This document shows, piece by piece, positions 36,712 through 45,773 of a stretch of DNA of 64,000 nucleotides. This DNA is from Cellulosimicrobium cellulans (GTDB lineage: Bacteria; Actinomycetota; Actinomycetes; Actinomycetales; Cellulomonadaceae). The stretch lies in contig NZ_VEGH01000008.1 of the NCBI RefSeq assembly GCF_007679345.1, forward strand, positions 124,001-188,000. The letters run 5' to 3'. Numbering within the stretch: position 1 is the stretch's first letter; each line of letters opens with the position of its first letter. The notes under the pieces were generated by a model. That model had not been told where the DNA came from and ran no database searches. It saw only the letters and a list, made by a program, of their open reading frames with translations. A program made the translations under genes and the position numbers.

Positions 36712-37287
36712 ATGGCGTTCACCCTGCCCGAGGGTCTCGCACCCGAGATGTACCCGCTCGCCTGGCTCGTCGGGCGGTGGCACGGCGAAGGCGTCGTGGG
36801 GTACCCGGGCATCGAGGAGACGGCGTTCACCCAGGACGTGGTGATCGACCACGACGGGGGCCCGTACCTGTCCTACACGTCCACCATCCGGCTCGTCGTC
36901 GTGCCGGACGACGCCTCGGCGATCGCCGACGCGGACGGCGCCCCGGCGGACGCCGACGCCGAGGGCGCGGTCTGGTCGACGGAGCAGGGCTACTGGCGGA
37001 TCCCGCCGGAGCGGCCCGAGGGCATGGGCTCGGCGCTGTCGCCGGTCGAGCTGCTGCTCGCCGACCCGTCCGGGCACGTCGCCGTGTACGTGGGCGCGAC
37101 GGGGAACGGCCGGATCGACCTGGTGAGCGACGTGATCGCCCGCACCGCCACCGGCGCGGAGGTGTCCGCGGGCAAGCGCCTGTACGGCCTGGTCAACGGC
37201 GAGCTGATGTGGGCGCACGACCTCGCCGCGTTCGGGCACGAGCTGCAGTCGTACGCCTCCGCGCGGCTCAGCCGCGTGGTGGGCTGA
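36712..37287 (+). CDS. FABP/nitrobindin-like beta-barrel protein (DUF1794)
   Basis: A 191-residue protein of the actinobacterial FABP-like/nitrobindin family, a ten-stranded barrel that can bind heme. The signature GxWxGxG reads LVGRWHGEGVVGYPGI near the N-terminus, and the end GELMWAHDLAAFGHELQSYASARLSR holds the histidine region. A central acidic insert (DDASAIADADGAPADADAEG) is unusual. A GAAGGG stands before ATG 36712. The ygfZ-like gene starts one base after its stop. Confidence 0.88.
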   Translation: MAFTLPEGLAPEMYPLAWLVGRWHGEGVVGYPGIEETAFTQDVVIDHDGGPYLSYTSTIRLVVVPDDASAIADADGAPADADAEGAVWSTEQGYWRIPPERPEGMGSALSPVELLLADPSGHVAVYVGATGNGRIDLVSDVIARTATGAEVSAGKRLYGLVNGELMWAHDLAAFGHELQSYASARLSRVVG

Positions 37288-37288
37288 G

Positions 37289-38470
37289 ATGTCCGACGAC
37301 GTCGCGGCCGAGCCCGTCGAGCCTACGCCGCCCCGGCACCGCAGCCCGCTGCTGGACCGGCACGGCGCCGTCGCCGCGTCCGGCCCCGACGGGGGCGTGG
37401 CCTGGCACTACGGCGACCCCACCGCGGAGCAGCGCGCGCTGACCCGCGGCGGCGCGGTCGTCGACCAGTCGCACCTCGGGGTCGTACGGGTCGTGGGACC
37501 GGACCGGCTGTCCTGGCTGAACTCCATCACGTCGCAGGAGCTCGCGAGCCTGCCGCCGCGGACGTCGACCGAGACGCTCGTGCTCAGCCCCCAGGGGCAC
37601 GTCGAGCACGTGGCTGCCGTGGTGGACGACGGCGAGGCGACCTGGCTGATCAGCGAGACCGCGCCCGCGCTGGCCGCGTGGCTGGACCGGATGCGGTTCA
37701 TGCTCCGCGTCGAGGTGGCCGACGTGACGGACGACTGGGCCGCGATCGGCGAGCCGGTCGACGCCGAGGGCGCCGAGGGCGAGCCGGTGACCTGGCGCGA
37801 CCCGTGGCCGCGCACGCTGCCCGGCGGGACCCGGTACGGGCCGCCCGACGACGAGCACCCGGGCGCGGACCGCGCGTGGCGGCTGGTGCTGGTCCCGCGC
37901 GCGGGCCTGGCCGACGCCGTGCGGGCCCGCGAGGCGGCCGGCTGGCCGCTGGTCGGCACCTGGGCGAGCGAGGCGGTGCGCGTCGAGGCGTGGCGCCCCC
38001 GCGCGGGCCGCGAGGTCGACCACCGGACGATCCCGCACGAGCTCGACTGGCTGCGCACCGCGGTGCACCTGCACAAGGGCTGCTACCGCGGCCAGGAGAC
38101 GATCGCGCGGGTGCACAACATGGGCCGGCCGCCCCGCCGGCTGGTGCTGCTGCACCTCGACGGCTCCGGGCACGTCCTGCCGGAGGCCGGCGCGGTCGTG
38201 CGCGACCTCGGCGACCTGCTCACCACCGGCGAGCCCGGTCGCGAGGTCGGCCTGGTCACGACCGTGGCCCGGCACCACGAGCTCGGCCCGGTCGCGCTGG
38301 CGGTCGTGAAGCGCTCGGTGCCGGTGGACGTCGAGCTGGTGGTCGAGGCGGACGGCGGCGTGCTGACCGCCGGCCAGGAGGTCGTGGTCCCGGGCGACGG
38401 CGTGTCCGTCGACCGCCCCGCCGCGCGCGGGCCGCTCACCCGCGGCCTCGGCGGCCACCCGATGCTGTGA
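37289..38470 (+). CDS. ygfZ: YgfZ/GcvT-like folate-binding protein
   Basis: A 393-residue protein of the YgfZ family, which uses tetrahydrofolate to help repair or build iron-sulfur clusters. The family's essential cysteine motif KGCYRGQE is present near residue 263, after ELDWLRTAVHLHKGC; the N-terminal GcvT-like part contains VVDQSHLGVVRVVGPDRLSWL. It starts one base after the FABP gene and its stop is seven bases before the FUSC gene, so it is in an operon. Long for the family (E. coli: 326). Confidence 0.9.
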   Translation: MSDDVAAEPVEPTPPRHRSPLLDRHGAVAASGPDGGVAWHYGDPTAEQRALTRGGAVVDQSHLGVVRVVGPDRLSWLNSITSQELASLPPRTSTETLVLSPQGHVEHVAAVVDDGEATWLISETAPALAAWLDRMRFMLRVEVADVTDDWAAIGEPVDAEGAEGEPVTWRDPWPRTLPGGTRYGPPDDEHPGADRAWRLVLVPRAGLADAVRAREAAGWPLVGTWASEAVRVEAWRPRAGREVDHRTIPHELDWLRTAVHLHKGCYRGQETIARVHNMGRPPRRLVLLHLDGSGHVLPEAGAVVRDLGDLLTTGEPGREVGLVTTVARHHELGPVALAVVKRSVPVDVELVVEADGGVLTAGQEVVVPGDGVSVDRPAARGPLTRGLGGHPML

Positions 38471-38477
38471 CGCGCGC

Positions 38478-39599
38478 GTGACGGGCGGGTCCCGGCCGGC
38501 CGGCGGGCCGTCGTCGGTGCGGGTGCAGGTCGCCGCCCGGGTGCGCCAGGGTCGGGCGCGGGTGCGCACGGCGTTCGTGCCGGTCCTGCAGGCCGTGGTC
38601 GCCGCCGGCGTCGCGTACTGGATCGGCGCGGAGGTCCTCGGGCACAGCGCCCCCTTCTTCGCGCCGGTGAGCGCCTGGGTCGCGCTCGGGTTCACCGCGG
38701 ACCGCGACCTGCGGCGGGTCGCCGAGCTCGCCGTCGGCGTCGCGATCGGCGTCGGCCTGGGCGACCTGGTGGTGCACGTCATCGGCACCGGGGCCTGGCA
38801 GGTGGCGTTCGTGCTGCTCGTGGCGGCGCTGATCGCCCGGTTCCTCGACCGTGGGCCCATGCTGACCACCCAGGCCGGGGTGCAGGCGATCGTCATCGTC
38901 GGGCTGCCCGCGGTCAGCGCGTCGGGCGGCCCGGTCGGGCGGTGGACCGACGCGCTGGTCGGGGGCCTGGTCGCCCTCGCCGTCGCGGCGCTCACGCCCA
39001 GCGACCCGCGCCGGCGCCCCCGCGCGCAGGGCCGGGCGGCGGTCGAGGAGCTCGCCGGGATGCTGCGGCTGCTCGCCCGGGGGATGCGCGGGCGCACGGA
39101 GCACGACGTCGAGGACGCGCTGATCCGCGGCCGGGCGTCGCAGCCGGCGCTGGACGAGTGGCAGGACGCCGCGGCCTCGGCGCGGGACCTCGCGCGGGTC
39201 TCGCCCGCCGCCCGCCGGCACCGCACCGAGCTCGCGTGGATCGGGCAGTCGGCCGTCCGCGTCGACCGCGCGGTGCGGAACTCGCGGGTGCTCGCCCGGC
39301 GCGCGCTCGCCTCGGTGCAGGCCGACCACGAGCGCGACCTCGGGCCGGTCGCGGACGCGGTCGACCGGGTGGCGCTCGCCGCCGACGCCCTCGCCGCCGC
39401 CCTCGGGTCCGGGTCCGAGCCGCTGCGGGCACGGGAGGACCTGCTGCGGCTCGCGACCGAGCTCGACCCGTACACCCTGACGCCCGACGACCTGCAGGCG
39501 CAGTCCCTGCTGCTGCTGGTGCGCTCGCTGGTGGTCGACCTGCTCGAGGCCGCCGGGGTCGACGCCCGCACGGCGCGCGAGGCGCTGCCGGAGATCTAG
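38478..39599 (+). CDS. FUSC-family/aromatic-acid exporter-like membrane protein
   Basis: A 373-residue protein. After a basic tail come about six hydrophobic segments (residues 30-170, for example VVAAGVAYWIGAEVLG, ELAVGVAIGVGLGDLVVHVIG) in the FUSC/AaeB pattern, with FFAPVSAWVALGFTADRDLRR between the first two. The second half is a long soluble, helical Leu/Arg/Ala-rich part. Efflux of small aromatic or organic acids is usual for the family. GTG 38478 lies seven bases after the ygfZ stop. Confidence 0.82.
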   Translation: MTGGSRPAGGPSSVRVQVAARVRQGRARVRTAFVPVLQAVVAAGVAYWIGAEVLGHSAPFFAPVSAWVALGFTADRDLRRVAELAVGVAIGVGLGDLVVHVIGTGAWQVAFVLLVAALIARFLDRGPMLTTQAGVQAIVIVGLPAVSASGGPVGRWTDALVGGLVALAVAALTPSDPRRRPRAQGRAAVEELAGMLRLLARGMRGRTEHDVEDALIRGRASQPALDEWQDAAASARDLARVSPAARRHRTELAWIGQSAVRVDRAVRNSRVLARRALASVQADHERDLGPVADAVDRVALAADALAAALGSGSEPLRAREDLLRLATELDPYTLTPDDLQAQSLLLLVRSLVVDLLEAAGVDARTAREALPEI

Positions 39600-39647
39600 C
39601 GCCGGGCGGGCGCGGCGTGCGCGGGCGGCGCCCCGTAGGCTCGGCCC

Positions 39648-40004
39648 GTGATCTTCGGCAACGTGCAGGTCGTGCTCTTCCTCCTGTTCACCCTCGTCAT
39701 CCTCGTGCTGGCGGTCTGGGCGCTGGTCGACGCGCTCCGCCGGCCCGCGTCCGCGTACGTCGCGGCGGGCAAGCAGACCAAGCAGATCTGGACGATCATC
39801 CTGGGCATCGCGACCGCGGTGGCGTTCTTCTCCGTGCCGCCGCCGCTCGGCCTCGGGGCGTTCCCGACCTTCCTCGCGCTGCTGAGCGCCGTCGCCGCGA
39901 TCGTCTACCTGGTCGACGTGCGCCCGGCGATCGCGCCGCACTCCGGCCGGCGCGGCGGGCCCGGCGGGCGCGGCGGCCAGGGCCCGACCCGCGGCGGGTG
40001 GTGA
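39648..40004 (+). CDS. DUF2516 membrane protein
   Basis: A 118-residue protein with three hydrophobic segments and the DUF2516 pattern: [28 protein letters not shown], then [19 protein letters not shown] and [10 protein letters not shown]. The end is Gly/Arg-rich. GTG 39648 stands six bases after TAGGCT with no ribosome binding site (leaderless). The stop overlaps the asparaginase start (GTGA). Function unknown. Confidence 0.88.
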   Translation: MIFGNVQVVLFLLFTLVILVLAVWALVDALRRPASAYVAAGKQTKQIWTIILGIATAVAFFSVPPPLGLGAFPTFLALLSAVAAIVYLVDVRPAIAPHSGRRGGPGGRGGQGPTRGGW

Positions 40005-41173
40005 GCGTGCCCGGCATCCGGCAGGGCGGCCCCGACCTGGCCGAGCGGCTGCACGGCACCCCCGGCGCCGCCGCCGTCGTGGCGCGGCACGCCGCCGGGT
40101 CGGGCGACGTCGCCTCGGCGGCGGTCCCGCTGGCCCGCGTCGTCCGGGGCGACCTGGTCGAGTCGGTGCACCTCGGCCACCTGGTCGTGCTCGCGCCGGA
40201 CGGCTCCGTGCGGCTGGCGCTCGGGGACCCGCAGGTCACCGTGCTCGCCCGGTCGTCCCTCAAGCCGCTGCAGACGGTGGGCATGCTGCGCGCGGGCCTC
40301 GACCTGGACGGCCCGCACCTCGCGCTCGCCTGCGCCAGCCACGACGGCACCCCCGAGCACCTGCGCGTCGTGCGCGAGACGCTGCTCGGCGCGGGGCTGG
40401 ACGAGTCAGCGCTCGACAACACCCCGGACCTGCCGCTCGACGCCGACGCCGCGTTCGCGTGGCGGACCGACGGGCACGGGCCGGAGCCGGTCGCGCAGAA
40501 CTGCTCCGGCAAGCACGCGGCGATGCTGGCGACCTGCGTCGCGCACGCCGACGAGCCCGGCTGGGAGCCCGAGCGGTACCGCGAGGCGGAGCACCCGGTC
40601 CAGGTCGCGTGCCGCGCCGCGGTCGAGGAGCTGACCGGCGAGCAGGCCTGGCACGTCACCGTCGACGGCTGCGGGGCGCCGCTGTTCTCCACCACCCTGG
40701 TCGGTCTGGCCCGCGCCTTCGCGCGGATCGCCGTCGCCCCCGTCACCGAGCCCGGCACGCCGCTCGCCCGGGTCGCCCTCGCGATGTCCGAGCACCCCGA
40801 GCTGGTCGGCGGCGCCGCGCGCGACGTCACGCGCGCCATGCGGGCGGTGCCCGGGCTGGTGGCCAAGGACGGGGCGGACGGCGTGTACGCCGCGGCCCTG
40901 CCCGACGGGTCCGCGCTCGCCTTCAAGGTGGCCGACGGGGCCGGACGGCCCCGGCCGGCGGTGCTCGCGGCGGCGCTGCGGGTGGCGGGCGCGGCCGGGG
41001 TGCCGGGCGTCGACCTCGCGGCGCTCGAGGCCCTGGGGGACGTGCCGGTGCTCGGGCACGGGGAGCCCGTCGGGGCGGTCGTGCCGTCGTTCGACGGCGC
41101 CGGACCGGACGACGACGGTGCCGGTGCCGGTGGCGGGGCCCCGGACGGGCCGGCCGGCGGGACGACGGCGTGA
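40001..41173 (+). CDS. Asparaginase (type II-like, PF06089)
   Basis: A 390-residue protein of the Rhizobium etli-type asparaginase family, which hydrolyses L-asparagine to aspartate and ammonia. Family motifs: [47 protein letters not shown] and [10 protein letters not shown]; Ser, Lys and Cys residues in these form the zinc-linked active site. The start GTG 40001 overlaps the DUF2516 stop (a second GTG at 40007 is possible), and its own stop overlaps dtd. Confidence 0.9.
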   Translation: MSVPGIRQGGPDLAERLHGTPGAAAVVARHAAGSGDVASAAVPLARVVRGDLVESVHLGHLVVLAPDGSVRLALGDPQVTVLARSSLKPLQTVGMLRAGLDLDGPHLALACASHDGTPEHLRVVRETLLGAGLDESALDNTPDLPLDADAAFAWRTDGHGPEPVAQNCSGKHAAMLATCVAHADEPGWEPERYREAEHPVQVACRAAVEELTGEQAWHVTVDGCGAPLFSTTLVGLARAFARIAVAPVTEPGTPLARVALAMSEHPELVGGAARDVTRAMRAVPGLVAKDGADGVYAAALPDGSALAFKVADGAGRPRPAVLAAALRVAGAAGVPGVDLAALEALGDVPVLGHGEPVGAVVPSFDGAGPDDDGAGAGGGAPDGPAGGTTA

Positions 41174-41607
41174 GGGCGGTCGTCCAGCGCGCCAGCCGGG
41201 CCTCGGTCACGGTGGACGGCGCGGTCGTCGGCGCGTTCGACGGCGAGGGCCTGGTCGTGCTCGTCGGCGTGACCCCCGGCGACGGCCCCGACCAGGTGGA
41301 GTACCTCGCCCGGAAGATCGCCGAGCTGCGCGTCCTGCGCGGCGAGCGGTCGGCCGCCGAGGCCGGCGCGCCGGTGCTCGTCGTCAGCCAGTTCACGCTC
41401 TACGGCGACGCCCGCAAGGGCCGCCGGCCCACCTGGAACGCCGCGGCGCCGGGACCGGTCGCGGAACCGCTGGTCGACGCCGTGGTGGCGGACCTGCGCG
41501 CCCGCGGCCTCACGGTGGCCACGGGCGTGTTCGGGGCGGACATGGCGGTCGAGCTGGTCAACGACGGCCCGGTCACCCTCCTGCTGGAGTCGGCACCCGG
41601 CGCCTGA
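41170..41607 (+). CDS. dtd: D-aminoacyl-tRNA deacylase
   Basis: Frees D-amino acids (and Gly wrongly attached to tRNA-Ala) from tRNA. The 145 residues show the conserved [17 protein letters not shown], which carries the SQxxL oxyanion motif, and [19 protein letters not shown], with the Gly-cisPro in the NDGPVT stretch. The loop before SQFTL is short ([10 protein letters not shown]), as in many actinobacteria. GTG 41170 overlaps the asparaginase stop by GTGA. Confidence 0.94.
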   Translation: MRAVVQRASRASVTVDGAVVGAFDGEGLVVLVGVTPGDGPDQVEYLARKIAELRVLRGERSAAEAGAPVLVVSQFTLYGDARKGRRPTWNAAAPGPVAEPLVDAVVADLRARGLTVATGVFGADMAVELVNDGPVTLLLESAPGA

Positions 41608-41642
41608 CCCGGCGCGGCCGGCGCCCGGCAGGGGTGCGGCGG

Positions 41643-42125
41643 TCAGGCCAGGCGGAGGACCAGGCGCTCCTCGACCTTGGACGGGTCGCGGGTCTGCGCG
41701 TGCCGCTCACCGGTCCGGACGAACCCGGCCCGCACGAACAGGTCGCCCGCCGCGTGGTTGCCGTCCACCACCCACAGCGACACCGTGGCGGCGCCCTCCG
41801 CCCGCGCGGCGTCCTTCACCGCGTCGAGCAGGGCCCATGCCATCCCGCGGCGGCGCGCCTCCGGGGCGACCCACAGCTGCACCACGTGCCGGTCCGAGGT
41901 CGGCGAACCGGGCTCCTGGATCATCCCGACCAGCCCGCGCGGCGTGCCCTCCTCGTCGACGACCCAGGTGGCCGCGCTGCGCAGGCGCATCCGCCAGTGC
42001 GGCTCCGCGAACAGCTCCTCGCGCGCCAGCGACGACCCGAACACGTCCGGGTCCTCGCGGAGCGCGCGCAGCCGCACGTCGCGGACCGACCGCCACTCGT
42101 CCTCCTGCACGCGCCTGATCTGCAC
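41643..42125 (-). CDS. GNAT-family N-acetyltransferase
   Basis: A 160-residue acetyl-CoA-dependent acetyltransferase. The acetyl-CoA pyrophosphate loop is VAPEARRRGMAWALLDAV; VSLWVVDGNHAAGDLFVRAGFVRTGE is the conserved C-terminal part. The N-terminal half (VRDVRLRALREDPDVFGSS) is typical of small actinobacterial GNAT proteins. The substrate is unknown. GTG 42125 is used; a CATGCT hexamer stands six bases upstream. Confidence 0.88.
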   Translation of the reverse strand: MQIRRVQEDEWRSVRDVRLRALREDPDVFGSSLAREELFAEPHWRMRLRSAATWVVDEEGTPRGLVGMIQEPGSPTSDRHVVQLWVAPEARRRGMAWALLDAVKDAARAEGAATVSLWVVDGNHAAGDLFVRAGFVRTGERHAQTRDPSKVEERLVLRLA

Positions 42126-42257
42126 GCCGACAGCATGCCAAACGGCTCGCGGCTCGTCGCCCGGGCGGCCCGGCGCGCCCGCGGGCGAAGGCGTCGCGGG
42201 GGCGGCCGGCGGGCGTCGCGCTGGGGAGGCGCCGCGCCGGGGCGGCGCCGCACGGTG

Positions 42258-42482
42258 TCAGGGGTGCAGGCGCGCGTCGTCGGCGCCGAGCTCCGGCACG
42301 CCGTGGCCGGCGGGGTCGGGCACGGCCCGGGCGACGTCGGCCACGTCCTCCTCGGGGCGCGGCGGGATCGTCTCGTCGGCCTCGAGCTGCGGCACGTCCT
42401 CGCGGCCGTCGTGCCCGACCGGCACGGGCTCGGTGCCGTCGGGGCCGGTGGGGATCGGCTCGGTGGGGATCGGCTCGGTCAC
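42258..42482 (-). CDS. Small acidic, Pro-rich protein, unknown
   Basis: A 74-residue ORF not otherwise recognised: GTG 42482 follows GGGAGGA by five bases. The peptide begins with a short repeat (TEPIPTEPIPTGP) and is very acidic with many Pro, Asp and Glu, ending ELGADDARLHP; it has no hydrophobic stretch and looks disordered. It is divergent from the macrodomain gene (94 bases). Codon use and the ribosome site favour translation, but there is no family support. Confidence 0.6.
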   Translation of the reverse strand: MTEPIPTEPIPTGPDGTEPVPVGHDGREDVPQLEADETIPPRPEEDVADVARAVPDPAGHGVPELGADDARLHP

Positions 42483-42576
42483 GGGTTCCTCCCGGGGGGC
42501 TCGCAGGTGGGGCCACCGTAGGCCGGGCGGCTCGCGCCCGCAGGACGACCGCCGAGGTCCGCGCCACGATGGGGGC

Positions 42577-43101
42577 ATGCTGATCGAGGCCGTGCCCGGG
42601 GACATCACCGACCAGGACGTCGACGCCGTCGTGAACGCGGCGAACTCGTCGCTGCTCGGCGGCGGGGGCGTCGACGGCGCGATCCACGCGGCCGCGGGAC
42701 CCGACCTGCTGGCCGAGTGCCGCGAGCTGCGCCGCACCTCGCTGCCCGACGGGCTCCCGGTCGGCGACGCGGTGGCGACCGGTGCCGGCCGGCTGCGGGC
42801 CCGGTGGGTGGTCCACACGGTCGGACCGAACGCGCACGCCGGCCAGACGGACCCGGCGCTGCTCCGCTCGGCGTTCACCCGGTCGCTCGACGTGGCGGCC
42901 GAGATCGGCGCCCGGACCGTGGCGTTCCCCGCGGTCAGCGCGGGGGTGTACGGCTGGGCGCCCGCGACCGTCGCGGAGGTGGCGGTCTCCGCCGTGCGCG
43001 GGTGGGCCGCGGCGCACCCCGGCGCGGTCGACCTGGTGCGGTTCGTGCTGTCCTCGCCCGGGGTGCTGGGCGCGTTCGAGGAGGTGCTCGCGGAGCACTG
43101 A
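42577..43101 (+). CDS. Macrodomain O-acetyl-ADP-ribose deacetylase-like
   Basis: A 174-residue single macrodomain, which binds ADP-ribose and removes it (or its acetyl esters). Motifs: VVNAANSSLLGGGGVDGAIHAAAG near residue 21, with the catalytic Asn-Asn and Asp, VVHTVGP and AFPAVSAGVYGWAP (substrate loop). It closely follows E. coli YmdB in these parts. CACGAT six bases before ATG 42577 fits the leaderless layout. It converges on the aminotransferase gene. Confidence 0.93.
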   Translation: MLIEAVPGDITDQDVDAVVNAANSSLLGGGGVDGAIHAAAGPDLLAECRELRRTSLPDGLPVGDAVATGAGRLRARWVVHTVGPNAHAGQTDPALLRSAFTRSLDVAAEIGARTVAFPAVSAGVYGWAPATVAEVAVSAVRGWAAAHPGAVDLVRFVLSSPGVLGAFEEVLAEH

Positions 43102-43120
43102 GCCCGACGCCCCGCGGACC

Positions 43121-44278
43121 TCAGCCCGCCGCGACCGCCGCCCGCGCGGGGAGCCGGGACAGCCCGGCCCGCAGGTCGTCCGCGCTCGCGGTCAGCGAGA
43201 TCCGCACCCAGCCCTCGCCGCGCGCGCCGAACGCCGAGCCCGGCGCCACCGCGACCCCGGCGGTCCGGGCCAGGTCCTCCGCCCACGCCGCGACGTCGCC
43301 GCCGGTCGCGTGGGAGACGTCCGCCCACAGGTAGATGCCCCCGGCGGCGGGCAGCCACGGGATGCCGCGCGCGTCGAGGACCGCCGTGGCGAGGTCCCGG
43401 TGCTCCCGGTACGTGCGCCGCGCGTGCTCCACGGCGTCCTGCGGCCCGGTCAGCGCCGCCAGGGCCGCGTACTGCGCCGGGGTGTTCACGCAGGACACGA
43501 TCGACTCCTGCAGCGTCGGCATCAGCGGCGCCATCCGGTCCGGCACCACCAGCACGCCGACCCGGAACCCGGTCATCGCGTGCGTCTTCGAGAAGGTGTG
43601 CAGGGTGAGCACCCGGCCGTCGGTGTCGAACCGGGCGGCGGGGACGTGCGGGGCGTCGTAGGTGAAGGCGGCGTAGCACTCGTCGGAGAGCACCCACAGG
43701 TCGTGCCGCCGGGCGAGCTCCAGCAGCTCCGCGACGAGCTCGGCGGGCAGGGTGGTGCCGAGCGGGTTCGACGGCGAGTTCAGCAGCAGCACCCGGGTGC
43801 GGTCGGTGACGGCCGCCTCGACCGCGGCCGGGTCCGGGAGGAAGCCGTCCTCGGCCCGCAGGGCGTAGGGCTGCGCCTCGGCCTGGAGCAGCCGGGTCGC
43901 CATCGTGAACGGCGGGTACCCGGGGTCCGGGACCAGCACGCCGTCGCCCGCGCCGACGGTCAGGCTGAGCGCCAGGTGCAGCGCCTGCGCGCCGCCCGCG
44001 GTGATCCAGACGTTGTCCCGGCGGACCGGCAGGGCGTGCTCGGGGTCGAGCCAGGCGGCGACGGCGTCCCGCAGCGGGGCGATGCCCCCGTTCGGGGTGT
44101 ACCGGGTGTCGTCCCGGGCGAGCGCCTCGCGGGCGGCGGCCAGCACGTGCGGCGCGGTCGGCAGGTCCGGCTCCCCGACGCTCAGCACCACCGCGTCCGG
44201 CAGCGACCACGCGAGCTCGGTGATCCGCCGGATCCCGGAGGCGGGGACGGCGCGGGCGTGGGCGGCGATCTCGGGCAC
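43121..44278 (-). CDS. Pyridoxal-phosphate class I/II aminotransferase
   Basis: A 385-residue fold-type I aminotransferase of the aspartate-aminotransferase group. It shows SVGEPDLPTAPHV, YTPNGGIAPLRDAVAAW, the cofactor-binding NSPSNPLGTTL and SDECYAAFTYD, and the Schiff-base lysine in TLHTFSKTHAMTGFRVG; near the C-terminus RISL holds the carboxylate Arg. The substrate is not clear. The start is GTG 44278, seven bases after TAGCCT (leaderless); a longer frame upstream runs into a palindromic repeat and is not used. Confidence 0.92.
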   Translation of the reverse strand: MPEIAAHARAVPASGIRRITELAWSLPDAVVLSVGEPDLPTAPHVLAAAREALARDDTRYTPNGGIAPLRDAVAAWLDPEHALPVRRDNVWITAGGAQALHLALSLTVGAGDGVLVPDPGYPPFTMATRLLQAEAQPYALRAEDGFLPDPAAVEAAVTDRTRVLLLNSPSNPLGTTLPAELVAELLELARRHDLWVLSDECYAAFTYDAPHVPAARFDTDGRVLTLHTFSKTHAMTGFRVGVLVVPDRMAPLMPTLQESIVSCVNTPAQYAALAALTGPQDAVEHARRTYREHRDLATAVLDARGIPWLPAAGGIYLWADVSHATGGDVAAWAEDLARTAGVAVAPGSAFGARGEGWVRISLTASADDLRAGLSRLPARAAVAAG

Positions 44279-44353
44279 GGGACGCAGGCTAGCCCCACCG
44301 TGTGTCCGCGCCGTGTCCGCCCGACCCGGCCCTCGCGTCTCCCGCACCCAGGA

Positions 44354-44416
44354 GCCGAGAGTGCACTCGTGGCGGGGTTCGCCCGGCCTGAACCCCGCGA
44401 CGAGTGCAGGCTCGGC
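44354..44416. repeat. Dispersed palindromic repeat, family B copy 1
   Basis: Arms 44354-44380 and 44390-44416 match at 24 of 27 positions around a nine-base loop; the inner core is GCGGGGTTC...GAACCCCGC and the outer ends GCCGAG...CTCGGC. It lies between divergent genes, so it is not their terminator. Copies 2 and 3 are at 45599 and 59921. Confidence 0.75.
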
Positions 44417-44472
44417 GCCGGGTCCGGCCGGGGTGCGCAGGGGACCGGGTGCGGCGTTGGCAGGATGGGGAC

Positions 44473-45483
44473 GTGAGCGCCGCACCCGAGGTCCCGTCCG
44501 CCCTGTCCGGGGCCGCCGCCCGCACCGCCGTCGCCGGGGTGGTCGCCGCCGGGCTCGGCGCCGTCGCGTGGTGGCTGCTGCGACTGGGCGCGCACGACGC
44601 CACGCTCGTGCGGTGGGAGTGCTTCGCGGGCACCTGCGCCACCGACGACTTCGCCGGCGCGGCGCCGGTGCTCGGGGGGATGGTCCTGCTCGCCACCGCT
44701 GCCGTCGCGTGGCCGGTGACCCGCCGGGCGACGCCCGGTCTGGCGGCCGTGCTCGGCTCGGGCGCGCTGCTCACGGGGTGGTCGGCGGCGGTGTCCGACG
44801 GGCTGACCACCGACCAGGCGGTCCGGCGGCCGGTGCTGATCGCGGCCCTCGTCCTCGCGCTGGGGCTGGTGGCGGCGCTGTGGGGCGGCGTCCGGACGCT
44901 GCGCGACGCCGGTGGCCTGCTGCGGCTGCGCGGCCGCACCGGGACGTGGGCCCGCGTGCAGGACTACGAGAGCGTCCCGGGGCCGGTCGTCGGGGCGACC
45001 GTGCACTTCGACGACGCGCGCGGGGTCCGGCACGCCGTGCGGACCCGGGTCCCGCGGGCCGCCTTCACCCACCCCCCGCGGGCGTACTACGACCCCGAGC
45101 GGCCGGACGACCCCCAGCGGCTCGCCGTCGTGGTGCCCCCTCCGCCGCTGACCGCCGCCGCCCGGCGGGCGCGGGAGCAGGCGGTGCGGGCGCTGCTGCC
45201 GCTCCCGGGCGACGACCTGCCGGGCGGCTGGGCGTCCGGCGCGGCCTCGGCGGGCGCCGCGGGTGCGGCCCGCGGCGGACCGGGTGGCGCAGGTGCGGGG
45301 GAGCCGGGCGGCCGGGCGTCCGGCGCGGCCTCGGCGTCCGGCGCGGCCTGGGCGGGCGGCGCGCGCCCGGCGGGGTCCGTCCCGGTGGTCGACGCGCTCG
45401 AGCGGCTGCAGGCGCTGCGGGCGACGGGGGCGCTGTCGGAGGAGGAGTACGCCGCGGCGAAGGCGCGCGTCCTGGCCGGCTGA
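44473..45483 (+). CDS. Membrane protein with DUF3592-like and SHOCT domains
   Basis: A 336-residue protein. Four hydrophobic segments fill the first ~150 residues; then a beta-rich piece RGRTGTWARVQDYESVPGPV resembles DUF3592. A low-complexity Ala/Gly linker follows and the last ~28 residues are a SHOCT helix pair (LERLQALRATGALSEEEYAA), a short C-terminal oligomerisation module. GTG 44473 is six bases after CAGGAT (leaderless). Its function is unknown. Confidence 0.78.
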   Translation: MSAAPEVPSALSGAAARTAVAGVVAAGLGAVAWWLLRLGAHDATLVRWECFAGTCATDDFAGAAPVLGGMVLLATAAVAWPVTRRATPGLAAVLGSGALLTGWSAAVSDGLTTDQAVRRPVLIAALVLALGLVAALWGGVRTLRDAGGLLRLRGRTGTWARVQDYESVPGPVVGATVHFDDARGVRHAVRTRVPRAAFTHPPRAYYDPERPDDPQRLAVVVPPPPLTAAARRAREQAVRALLPLPGDDLPGGWASGAASAGAAGAARGGPGGAGAGEPGGRASGAASASGAAWAGGARPAGSVPVVDALERLQALRATGALSEEEYAAAKARVLAG

Positions 45484-45502
45484 CGCCGCCGCGCCCCCGG
45501 CC

Positions 45503-45547
45503 GCCGCTGCCGCGTGCGCCGCTGCCGCGTGCGCCGCTGCCGCGTGC
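45503..45547. repeat. 15-bp tandem repeat, three copies
   Basis: Three exact units of GCCGCTGCCGCGTGC follow the SHOCT gene by 19 bases. No reading frame or known site is linked with it. Confidence 0.8.
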
Positions 45548-45598
45548 CCGCGGGCGCGCATCCCGCACTCCGCCGCCTTCCGCCTTCCGCGGTCCGCC

Positions 45599-45661
45599 GC
45601 CGACCCTGCATCTCGTGCGGGGTTCGCGGGCCCCGAACCCCGCATCAGGTGCAGGTTCGGC
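45599..45661. repeat. Dispersed palindromic repeat, family B copy 2
   Basis: Arms 45599-45626 and 45634-45661 match at 24 of 28 positions (inner GCGGGGTTCG/CGAACCCCGC). It lies between two rightward genes. Confidence 0.75.
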
Positions 45662-45773
45662 GGAAGGGGGGCGGAAAGGGGGGCGGAGGTGGGGGGGAAG
45701 GCGGAGGTGCGGACGGGGTGCCGGGTGCGGCGCGCGCGGCGACGGGCGGCCGCGGGGGGCGGATACTGGTCGC

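Larger units (their letters stand above)
45484..45773. other. 290-base gene-free interval with repeats and G-runs
   Basis: No gene is seen. It holds three 15-bp direct repeats (45503-45547), family B palindrome copy 2 (45599-45661), and a G-rich stretch (45662-45718) with runs of 6, 6, 7 and 4 G before the leaderless promoter GATACT at 45762. Confidence 0.6.

Noticed and set aside
44354-44416. Family B palindrome as a transcription terminator
   Set aside because: Copy 1 lies between two divergent genes, where a terminator would serve neither.
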